A DNA stretch of 64,000 nucleotides. It comes from Sabellastarte sp. h YS-2021 (lineage: Eukaryota; Annelida; Polychaeta; Sabellida; Sabellidae). The notes under the pieces are model-generated. The model was given only the letters and a program-made list of their open reading frames with translations, did not search any database and was not told the origin of the DNA. Location: positions 45,978,332 to 46,042,331 of the forward strand of contig OZ024938.1 in the NCBI GenBank assembly GCA_964017235.1, in the 5' to 3' direction. The position numbers and the translations under genes are program-made. Shown here piece after piece: positions 1-12,100 of the stretch (positions are counted from its first letter, which is position 1; every line of letters starts with the position of its first letter).

Positions 1-64
1 AAATAAGACAGAGTATCACAGACAAAACGTCTATCAAGCAGCACCTATGTATTGAATTGCTTAC

Positions 65-169
65 CTGTACACATCACAAGCAGTTGTTGGTTTGCTTATG
101 GTACAGGATAAAATATCTGGATCAACCCAAAATTTTTCTCTTGCCGACAGCGTGTGAACCGTCTCCATG
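65..169 (-). CDS. PstS-type receptor, exon 14 (last exon in window)
   Basis: Residues 634-668 plus two bases. KFWVDPDILSCTISKPTTAC followed by DVYS: FWVDPDIL replaces the usual LWTAPE.L, and DVYS is the conserved Asp-containing element of helix F. Acceptor tcgtttaag, donor CAG/gtaagc. The following exons (rest of the kinase-homology domain, coiled coil and expected cyclase) lie left of the window. Confidence 0.9.
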
Positions 170-3100
170 CTTAAACGAAAAGCCACTTAAAATGACTGAA
201 CCCATTAATTGTATGTACAGTTAAAATTACATTGATGGAAAACAGTGTGGTCATGATATTAAAGAGGGTATAATTCATTACAATAAATAATTTGAAAATG
301 TTTACATTGATAAATGTATACTTTATTTACGGTACAGGATAAACTTTATGAATCAGTCCAAAATTTTCATGTTATAGCCCTGTCGAAACTCAAAATAAAA
401 TCTTTTAAGAACTTTAACACATATGAAACCATTCCACTTGATAATGTTTCGCCATTGGCGATATTCATTACAGTTCAGTGTCTTATTCATTAAGGGTGCT
501 ACATTATGAAGGGGGCAGTATCAGAATTTGAACAACTTTATCAGTCTTCCATATATTTGTAATTACTTACTGATTTGCTGAACTTGATATCCTGAGCTTA
601 TGGTTATTCTGTGACTCTTGAAGTGAGAACAGTTCCCAGTCTGCTATCTTCACAGTCCATCTGCTGTCTATGTAACAGTTTGATGACGTCAGGGAGCCGT
701 GGACCAGACCTGAAATAAGAAAATAAAGGCTCAGCAACTAGCTACTGAATATTAAGTAAATAAAGTAAATTTATTATAAAGTTATAAACTTATATACAGT
801 AATTTCACAGCCATGAAATTTTGATACACTATTTTAAATAAATATTCAGAGGATTTCTGGTATTATTGGTAGTTATATTGATAAAGAATATTTATGTGAC
901 ATGTGGTTGCTTTACAGTTAAGTCTTCATCTGTGGCAAAATTATTGTTTTCAAACAACACTGTTAAACTGAAATTTGGGAAACATGTATTTGGACATATA
1001 TCTATCGTGCAAATTATGCATCAACAGGCCAATCAAAATTTGTAAAGAAGATATAAATACCTACAGTTGGAATACTTTAATATGGTTTTTACACTGTGAG
1101 CATTCTCACTTTAAAACAGAAAAAGATGAGTTCAATTTCTCATAAGCTTTTTTATCGAAGTAAAATATCGACTTGAATAATACAACAAAACTTCGCAACT
1201 GTTTTTATTTCCACTGTGTTGTTTATAAGGAAAAAAATACTACATTTACCTTGTTTGTGCAGAAACTCCATGCCTGAGGCCACATCCAAAGATATGGAAT
1301 ACTTGAAGTTGACATCCAGTTTGAATTTTTCATTTTGTAGTATATCACATAGTATTCCTGGAAATGAAGCAGTTGATAGTAGTAATATTAGTAGCAGTAG
1401 CAGCAGCTGTAGTAGTAGCAGTAGTAGTAGTAGTAGTGGTGCTAGTGGTGGTGGTAGTAATGGAAAGGAGCCATTATTATATAGATAAGTGGTGCTCCAT
1501 TATGTAAACTTAATGGCTTGAGGCCCAAAGGGCCGAAGGGTCATTAAGTTTACATAATGGAAGTGCCATGAGGCAATTATCTATTATAAAACCTTGTAAA
1601 TTAAAAGCAATTTATTAATTTAATAATTTAACACCTTGTACCAAATGATCAATCTAAACAATCTTTGCAATGTTTCCTTTGGTGCGCATACCATATGGGG
1701 CTTTCACTAAATTAGTTCTATGTTTTTTCTTATTTCAATACACAATCAACATTGTTTCACCATGTGCACCACTGGTTTTCCTTCATGGTAAAATATAATT
1801 TTGGATAAAGGTTGAAATGTTTTAATATAATCTGACTGCCACAAAGTTTAACCATGGATAATGATAATCGATAAAATATGGATCTGTGAATTACAGAAAG
1901 CACTTTCCAGAAAAAAATAGATTGGTCATTTAACAATGCTGTGGATAATTTGCTGTGGTGAGTGTTTCATCTTACTTTATTGATCTTTGCTTATTTTAAG
2001 ACAGTAAGCTATTGTTTTTGTGTTTCAGGCATTGAAAGTACTAGAAACTGGAGAATTACTTACTTGTTTCATTTTGTGTTGAAGTTTTTGGGTTTCTCAA
2101 GATTTTAATTTTGTGTTCTTCTTTGTCTCTTAATTTTGAATCAAGGAAAAATGCCTCCTGAAAAGATTGTTTCCTGGAAAAAAGCCTCATAGAATACCTA
2201 CTCCACATTTTGTATTTCAGAAATACCTCCTATGAAAATTAATCCATAACATTAAGAACAAAATTCATTTCAACCACAAACAGTGTATCATTTTAGATGT
2301 ATCTAACAAACTGTAATAAGGTAAATAAAAATCTTTGTTTTGAACTTAAAAACATTGAAACTTTAAATCAAATTAAAACCCAGCAGTAATGCATTTTAAT
2401 ACTGCATTTTTACACTATGTTTTTTTCTCATTTTACTTGAGTAAATTTTGAGCCACTAAAAACTCTTTTTAATACAGTATGCTGGGTTAGATTTTAACAG
2501 TGTGTTTGTTTGAAAGGTAGCTGCTCCTTTGATTAAGTTCACAGAAGATTATTGTAAAATCAGATTGTAAAGAAATGCAAAGAATTAAAAAATATCCAAC
2601 TTTATAAATTAAATTGTTTTTGTTTGTATTTGTCAGGAGGTATTTTTTCAAGGTAGCATTTTTCCATGAGGTATTTTTCTATGAACTCTGAATGTCATTC
2701 AGAATTGAAAAGACTTGTAAATGTACCCACTGAACTAATTAATGTGAAAGAAGTTGTGAAAACATTTCACTATTGAATGCATTGTGCTGGGGATGACTGG
2801 AAAATACCCTTTTGTGTTTGGCAGGCTGCCCATTGAACTAAAACACATTCCACTGTTAGAAAATAATGTAGTGTTAACTCTCCATTATGCAAAAAATAAT
2901 GGAGAGTTGAAACAATAGAAGGATCACCTGTCTGGGGTTTATAAAGTGAAGAGGTAGTGTCCAGTAAACCATGAGATGTGAAAAGGACTCAATTAACAGC
3001 AATAAATCAGGACACGTGTTCACTGTAAAATTTTAGTCATGCCTTGGGTTTAATATTTGCAGAAAATTATGTAAATTGGCCAAGACTTTTGGTGAATACA

Positions 3101-6100
3101 GCCCCAGGTATTTTATTAGACAATACACTGGTATATACTTACAATCCTTAAAAGTAATACAAATGTCTTTTTAATAATATACCATATGTTAAACAATTGT
3201 TCCTTAAATTGTAGCAAACTAGCTCACATTTTGAACCCAAAGCCACACAATCACTGGCTTTGGTCAGGTAGTTTTATTCATTTCAAAGCAGTACGTTGTA
3301 GCAGGTGTCAAAGTGGGTCTGTGTTTGAAAGGCTATTGTCACACAGTTGCCGAATAAAAGGCTCTCAACTGAACAAGTGTGACAAGGGTTTGTTTATTGC
3401 TTTGGGGGAATTGAATAACAAATCATGTAATATTTTCTTTGAAAGTTGCAAAACACTTGACGTCAATTTCGTCCTTAATGCAATGTAATTGTGCAAAAGT
3501 AGCCTCTGGCAATAGTCCATCAAAGTGGCTTATTGAATTTTACCCAAAAAGTTACATTTACTCAGTTTGCTCATAATAAGAGGGTCACTCTAACAATGTC
3601 AAAGTGTGAATCATGCACTTAACCAAGGTACAGAAACATAATGTCAAAGTGTGGATCTTCCAAATAACCTAAGGGGGTACATTATACAAATTTGTTAACA
3701 GCATGCTTTTAAGAATTTCTATAACATTATTAAACATATTTTTTATTTGTCTGGCAAAATCACCCAACAAAGGTTATGGGACATGTGTTATTGTTTTGAA
3801 GTGAGTAGATAAATCCTTGTGGTCAGCCACATTTCAGTGTTTTGAATTGATTTGGGAATTAACCCATTTGGTTATTTCAGTTTCAATTGGGTGTCAGTTT
3901 TTAATGTTATCTAATATATTTGTCCATAGTGTGTTTTTATTTTTGAGACTCTAATATAGTCAAAAATGTTCAATGGGTTCCAATTACTTACTAATAGTAA
4001 TTGTTTATTTTTAGATACAATAGATATTCATTTGTGTAAAGAACTGGTATTTCACTTACTAACTCAATATTAACAATATATTTTTTTCTTTGCCACAAAT
4101 CACATATACAATTCATATTCCGATTGGGTTACAATAATTGAGATGGTTTTGAAATGACCCAAAGAATTATGTGGCAGTTTTGAAATAGCCAAGCCAGTTC
4201 AAAAACCTGACATAGGCTTTGAAATTGTCATCGTACTTATTTTCACGAACTTACATGCAGGACAAAAAAACCAAAAAAAAACCCAAACAGCTCCATTTAA
4301 ATTTTGGGTTTATAGTTTTGTTTATTTCGATGCTATTATAGGGTCACAACATACATGTTAAAGAAGGACTTTTGAACGAAGAAGTGTGACAAGGCTTTGT
4401 TTATTGCCTTTAGGGACCTTAAATAACAAATAATGTAACATCGTCCATAGACATTTGAAACAAAAAAAAACCACACTGTTATGACATCAGGGCTGGTATT
4501 CACAAAAAATCTCAAACTCAGTTTCAGACTCAAACTCAACTATAATCCCTATAATTTAGGGTTTAAACCCTAAATTTGAGGTTATACTCAAACATAAACT
4601 TGAGTTTAAACTCAAGCTCAAATATAATACCTATTCTCAAGTAAGTATATACTTAAATGCAGAGCCTAAATCACTTATCCTTGCTATATTTATGGATTAT
4701 TAACACTTGCCTTTAAGCAGCCTTAAGTTCTTGAGATAATGGCTGTATTAATTTGGTTCACCATGTTTTAAATTTAATTTTCAGCATATATCACTAAGGC
4801 AGAATTTCACTTGAGTATGCAAACTTTGAGTATATGCCTATGAAGGACTGAGTTTAAGTTTGAGACTGTGAGTCAGTTTGAGTTTGAGACTGAGTTTGAG
4901 ATTGAGATTTTTCATTAATACCAGCCCAGAGTCGTACTAAATGCAGTTGCAGTTTTGTAAATATTTGAAAGCTGGAAATTGTAGCCTCATTTAATAGCCT
5001 GTGAAATTGACCGATACTTTCTGATGAAGTTGTATTTGCTCTTCTGTTTAATCTAATCATTTGAGGAAATGGACTGACACAGAAGTGAAAATGTCAATCT
5101 TCCAAATAACCAAGAGGGTACATTACACGGAATGCTTTTAAGAGTTTCTATAACTTCAATAACGTTGGCTTTATTGAAAAAAAATTACCAAACAAAGGTA
5201 ATGAGATATGCATTATTGTTGTCAAGTGCGCAAAAAACACTTACCGTCAGCTACATTTAAGGCTTTGAATTGATTTGGGGGATATCACCCATTTGAGTCA
5301 TTTAGTTTTGTTTGGGTGGCCTTTTATTCTCCTTGGATATATATTTGTGGATGACACTTTGTATTATCGAGGCTACATTTTAGTTTGAAAAGATACCAAA
5401 CATAGATTTATCGATATTTTAATGTTCTATGAGCCATAATATTCAAAATTATTCGTTACAATGAGTAAGAACTTATTTTAAGAGCTATTCTTATTTTTTT
5501 GTTTTGCAAAGAAAAACTCTTACCATGGGATTGTTTAAACAAGCTTAGAATGTTACTTTACAATTGCTGTTAGTACTTTACTTTTGAAAAGTCTCTAAAA
5601 TGCCTAAAATTGCAAGCTTTAAATTATTTTTGTAAATATACCCCAAAGGACTATCATTGGTTGGATTCTTTATTTTGAGGACAATTTAAAATTTACTTTT
5701 ACCTACTATAGCTCTGAGTGACAATGACACATCAGCCAAATGGTGTTACTACAGTTTCAAGAAACAGATTGGCTGTAGGCGACATGTTAAATGTTTCCAG
5801 TCATACTGGCTTATTTTGTGGCTGTTTTTTAATCTCCAAAGGAATCTTGATACCTATATTTGAAAATATCTTAAAAAGTAAATACAACGTACATCCTCTC
5901 AGTTCTATTCCTGTGGTGAAAGCCTTTATCAGTGGTCTTGTTATTCTCAATGAATTTACTTATCCACTGTCTAATTCTGTCTTTGTGGGGCTTGGTGGTG
6001 CTGTGGGAAACAAACTCATCTCCCACCTTTTAGGTTGGCGGTTCGAACCCTGGACCCGACACTACGTGGGGAAGTTGGTGACTGGATACTGATACCTGGT

Positions 6101-9100
6101 AGTTTATAGTACAGAATCTTGGCCATGTAGTATGTTGTGGTTTCCTCTGTCCTTAAAACTCTCCGTTATGATACAACCTGTACAATGCATTGAAAGCGAT
6201 GTTAGACCATAGTAAGTCAAATCAATTATAATTCTGTCTTCCTGTTTTGCCCCCCAAATTGGTTGTTAATCTTTCTACCATGTTAAACCATATGGAGTGT
6301 CAGTAAAGAAAACAACTTTGACATGTAATCACTTGGTACTCCACTTTACTTGTGTGGGGTCAAATCTAGCTAAGGACCATGACTTCAGCAGTTGAAAAGC
6401 ACATTAAAAAGTCTAACACTGACCTTGATCAAAAACAGCAAAAATAAACAGGAAACAAACTGATACAGACTGAGTATTCCAATATAGTCTATTATTATTA
6501 TGCATGTAATTCAGATATTATTGTTTGGCTTGGTGGAATAAATCACCAGTATATTGTTATGTGTATGAATTATCTCTTCCTCTTAATTCATACTTAAATA
6601 TAAGGAATTTATTTCATACAAAGCATGCTGTAAGTGTATCTTTTACAAAAGAAAATCTGGGCCCATATTCTATAGCATGCTTATTTTCAGAATCATGCTT
6701 AGAAGTTTCTAGGATAACAGCCAATTGAGAAAAAAATGCAGAGAATACCAAAATACAACTTCTAAGAATAGGAATTTTAAAATTCATGGGAATTTTTTTC
6801 CAATACTTGTAAAGGTAATAATGGCATATTGGATACAATAGTTGTATATAAACAAGTGACATGAATGTTTAGGTTATCACCATGCAGGTACAATATGTCG
6901 GAAAAAATGCATTGCAAATACATATTTTATTGAAATTTTGAAACATTCTTATTTTGTATTCTTTTCTTATTCTTTGACCTTTTCTTCAAAAAATGCATCT
7001 ATTCTAAAAAAAATTCTAATTCTAAGAATAGGAATTTTAGTAAATGTGGACTCTGGTCTCAGTAGCAGTGAATGTCTTGAAGGTTAAGGTCAATGTGAAC
7101 CTACCCTTATTACAGCATCCACTAACAAGGTAAACCTTGTCAGCCTTACAGGTCATGCCATAGAAGGCAAGCACATTCAAGTGGTGTATCTTGTCTCTGA
7201 ACATGAGGAGAGATTTTTTGGTTTGATGCTTCAGTTCATCAGGGGATTTAAGGTTGATCTGTCTTAAACAGACTTCGTGTTCATCATATAAAGCAAAGGT
7301 CATCATATTCTGCAGCCAGGCTTTGTTACTTCTATCAGAAGTATTAGAACTCCTAAATTAAAAGAACAACAAGAAAATAACAGTTATGCTGGTGAATGTC
7401 ACAGTTAGCAGCCGCTTGGACTAATGCAAAATTTACTACTGTAAAAGTGAGTACATTCCAGAGAGTTTATAAGGCCTCATGTATTGTCAACAGACTGAAT
7501 AGGTTCGGTCATGTGATACTTTTTTCAAATAAAGTACACTGGCTACCCATTGAGTACTGCATACTCTGTAAATACAACCTTTACACATATAGAATCTTAA
7601 CAAATCTCCAAATCGTTTGTGTTTTATCAAATCTAGTGAATTCACATGGGGTAACCATATTTCTATTTCTCGATCAGACTTAATGAAGGATGTGAGTGCA
7701 TAACTGCTCCTTCTGCACAGTAAACATTTTTGAGTTTTGCAAACATTTGAAAGGAAAATGTTTGGGGAAGGTTAAAAAATGATGGTTACGAAACCCATTT
7801 ATAATAGAATGATTTCAAAACATTTTATGTATACCATTTATTAAACGTTTAATGTCAAACGTTAGAAAAATGTTACAATATTATTTTGGCAACACTTAGC
7901 AATATTAACCTTAATTGGAGACAGAGGTCAAATTCAGGATCTTCTTCGGTTGCTCACTAATGAAAATATTATTTTTATATCTAAATTGTAAGATAGTGGC
8001 TTATAAATTGTGACCCCCATTCAATCCTTCTTTTAGGCATTGCATGTGGGGCAACTTTTGACAAAGTCCTCTAAAATCCCCTATTATTGTTCACCGCCAC
8101 CTATGTTTGGAAATGTTTGAAGGTAAGTGTTTTTAATAAGGATTCTGAAAGTATAGGTGTAAAAACGTTTGTGATAGAGTGTTTTCAAAATATTTGACAG
8201 AAAACATTTCAAAAAAGGATAAGTATGAAAACCAGTTACTATTAAATGTTTGTAAAACATTTTCAGAGCAAACATGTACAAAAGATTGTCCAGAAAATTT
8301 TTTTAAACGTTTCATGTCAAACATTTCCAGTATAACCTTCAGTTCTTCAGCTATTTTATAAATATTTTAAATGTTCCCAGTCAACCCTAGTTTATAGACT
8401 TATTTTTTGAACGTTCAATAAATGTTTTCCTCAAAAACGTTTGTATAGAGAATGTTTTACTTGGAAATGTTTAGTAACCCCCCAAAATAGGATTTAAATA
8501 GGATTTAAAAACGTTTTGCAAACGTTTAGAAACTTCGTCTAGCCATCAGAATCCAGGATGTCTACATCAATTCAGCACTTTCCAAATAATACATTTATTA
8601 TTATTATTATTGTGATCACTATTATTATTACCATTAAACTAGGACTATAAAGTGCAGGAATTATGTATATATAAGAAATATGACACACTGGAACGAGAAG
8701 GTAGAATCTTATATAATGTTTCAGCTATCGAAGTACCTGTTTATGCAAAACTTAAGGCAGTAGTAAAAATGGCTTACTTTCTCGATGGTGCATTGGTTCC
8801 CAAGGAGCTACATTGTCCTTTAGACCCAAGACTGACAACAGACTTCATGGACACCACAGACTTGACTCGGTTATGAATGGACAAAAGCTTCACTTTGATT
8901 TCAGGAATTAAGTATTCTTTCCTCCAGATTGACCTGTTGAATTTGATTTGTTGCCAAACTGTAAAAAAACAATCTTGTGAGCCTTTTAGAATATACATAT
9001 TTATGTATATTTATTCGGGATAGGTTGGTATAAAAAATGTGTACATTGGGAGGTCGCCAATGCAAAACCGTATCGATTTTGGGACTGCCCATTTTAGTGC

Positions 9101-12100
9101 ACCCAACCAAACATGGACGTTTCCTCTTACGACATCGCAATAAAAGTCCTCAAATGCACAAAATATGGGTTAAGGTGTGTAATTCTTCAAATTTGTGGTT
9201 GGTTGCCAGTATTTTTAGTTTTCCTTCCATTATATGTGCTGACAGGTCGGAATAAGGTTATAAAGTGTCATAACCAAAACATGGCATTTCTGCTCAATGG
9301 CATTTCCGCTACAATAGTCTGCAAATGCAGGAAAATGTGGGACAAAAGGTTATAATTTCTTCAGATTTTGTGTATGTTTTCAATATTTTAACTTTTTAAC
9401 TATGTCCTTCAATTATATGTGTTGAAGGTGAAGTGGCGGTTGTAAAATTTCATCATGTTAGTTCAGTAAAATGGTCTCGATACCAAGATACTGGGCCTAC
9501 CAACCCATCCTTAATTTATATATATATTTTTTATACACAGTTCATATATATGACTTGATAAGGTAGTGGTGAGGTTGGTAACACACTCGTTTCCAGCTCT
9601 CAAGCTTTAGGGTTTTTTTTACAATCCCGGTCCTATGCTGGAGTGAGTCGGATAGTTGTAAGTTGCCATTTTGGAGTAAGGTTTTCAATGCAAAACCTAG
9701 ACAAACTACAGTTATGACTTATGGTAAGGTCTCACCTTTCTTTAGGGTCATATCTTTCCATATTTGATTTCCAATTGAGGATGGCTCTAAAATCAGATCC
9801 TTTTAGAATATACATATTTATGTATATATATTCGGGATAGGTTGGTATAAAAAATGTGTACATTGGGAGGTCGCCAATGCAAAACCGTATCGATTTCGGG
9901 ACTGCCCATTTTAGTGCACCCAACCAAACATGGACGTTTCCTCTTACGACATCGCAATAAAAGTCCTCAAATGCACAAAATATGGGTTAAGGTGTGTAAT
10001 TCTTCAAATTTGTGGTTGGTTGCCAGTATTTTTAGTTTTCCTTCCATTATATGTGCTGACAGGTCGGAATAAGGTTATAAAGTGTCATAACCAAAACATG
10101 GCATTTCTGCTCAATGGCATTTCCGCTACAATAGTCTGCAAATGCAGGAAAATGTGGGACAAAAGGTTATAATTTCTTCAGATTTTGTGTATGTTTTCAA
10201 TATTTTAACTTTTTAACTATGTCCTTCAATTATATGTGTTGAAGGTGAAGTGGCGGTTGTAAAATTTCATCATGTTAGTTCAGTAAAATGGTCTCGATAC
10301 CAAGATACTGGGCCTACCAACCCATCCTTAATTTATATATATATTTTTTATACACAGTTCATATATATGACTTGATAAGGTAGTGGTGAGGTTGGTAACA
10401 CACTCGTTTCCAGCTCTCAAGCTTTAGGGTTTTTTTACAATCCCGGTCCTATGCTGGAGTGAGTCGGATAGTTGTAAGTTGCCATTTTGGAGTAAGGTTT
10501 TCAATGCAAAACCTAGACAAACTACAGTTATGACTTATGGTAAGGTCTCACCTTTCTTTAGGGTCATATCTTTCCATATTTGATTTCCAATTGAGGATGG
10601 CTCTAAAATCAGATCCTTATATATGGGTATTATATGTTAAATAATGAGCCACCCCAGATATTCATCCACCCACCCACCCCCTTCATCCTTGCAGTGTGTA
10701 TATTTTAGTACTGCCCATGAGGGGTCGTGGGAGATTTTTTAGCATTCAAAAAAAAAGGTTCAGAACACAAAATGCCAAAATGCCAGTGTGGATGTTCTAC
10801 CCAAATGTTAATCCTCAAGAAGGTCTCCCAGCAGAAGTCAAATCTGACTGAAAATACATGAGCTGATTCATTTGTACCTCCAGACTGGTAAAAAAGAACA
10901 CAATTTGGTTAACACACACACACAAAAAAAACTATTCTCACATGATTTTAGTAGCTTTGTAACATTTCAAAAATTTGCATTCAGTTATCACCCATCGCTC
11001 TGTACACTCAGATTTATGGAAGAATTGCATTCCATTTTAGAGGTCCTCAGTTGCCTTGTGGGTAAGCAGGTTTGACATCTAATCACAGGCTGTCACCTCT
11101 GTGTGGGGGTTTGACTCCCACAAAGAACAATTTTTACACTGAGCAATTTATTTGTTGTTTTACGTCACGTTCAACAGCCAGGGTTATATTGAGACGGGTA
11201 GTTTACAGGTGGAGGAAACCAGTGCATACTACACTGTAAACCACTGGGCATCGGGAAGTAACTACCAACTTTCCAACATGAAGTGCCCGGACCAAGATTC
11301 GAACCGGCGGCCTCAGAGGTTGGAGGGGAGAACTCTAACCGCTACACCACCGAGCCCCCTCTCCCAAAGAACAATGCTAAATACCTGTTTCAATTTGACC
11401 CTGACTGTTGAACGGGATGTGCAGGATGTGCAACCCCAACTTTGACCTTTAGCATTCCATTTTAGGAAGAATTAAAATATTGGTGTTCAAGTATCACTGA
11501 GGGGCCACGGTGGCAGAGTGGTAACACTCTCGCCTCCCTCCTCTGAGGCCGGGGTTCTATTCCCGGCACGGCCTCAAGTGGGAAAGCTGGTAGTTGCTTG
11601 CCGTTGGTCGGCAGTTTACAGTACAGAACCCTAACGAACTGTATGTACTGGTTTCCCCTGCCCTTCCAACTCCCCGCCGTGATATGACCTGTACAGTGTT
11701 GAAAGCGACGTAAAACCCCAAATAATTAAATCAAGTATCACTGTTTACAGATCATGAGTTGGCCTTTGGAAATATATCCTAAGTATTTGGGAGACAGTAG
11801 GATATATATTGCCATGCAGGTGTTGTCTGCCCCCCACCCCCCGAAAAAAATCTATTTCCATTCTGCAATCTGCAAATTATATATATCCATATCTTCTAAA
11901 TGCGGTCGTTCATGAAATCCATAAAACAATTCCCTAAAATGAGTAAATAAACAAGGAGTAAATATGGCCTAAACATAGACAGTATCATATTTGCAAATCA
12001 CAGTCCAAAATCGCGGTGGCAAAGGACAAAAGAAAGTGACCTCGCAAATGATCTACTGTGAAACACACACCGAGGCTTTGGTGAAGCAAGAGGTTCTCTG

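Noticed and set aside
1216..1488. 90-codon plus-strand Ser-rich frame
   Set aside because: It is the antisense of exon 12 followed by translation of the AGT microsatellite.
3186..3488. 100-codon frame as possible gene
   Set aside because: The second half lies in a diverged DNA duplication whose other copy does not keep the frame; no splice or motif support.
9037..10172. Duplicated small proteins MCTLGG.. and MDVSSY..
   Set aside because: The frames recur only because of the recent tandem DNA duplication; no splice, codon or family support.
11152..11445. 97-codon plus-strand frame
   Set aside because: It lies over two nested SINEs.
11510..11560. tRNA gene (A and B boxes)
   Set aside because: The boxes belong to a SINE head; the rest does not fold as a mature tRNA and is followed by a SINE body and tail.
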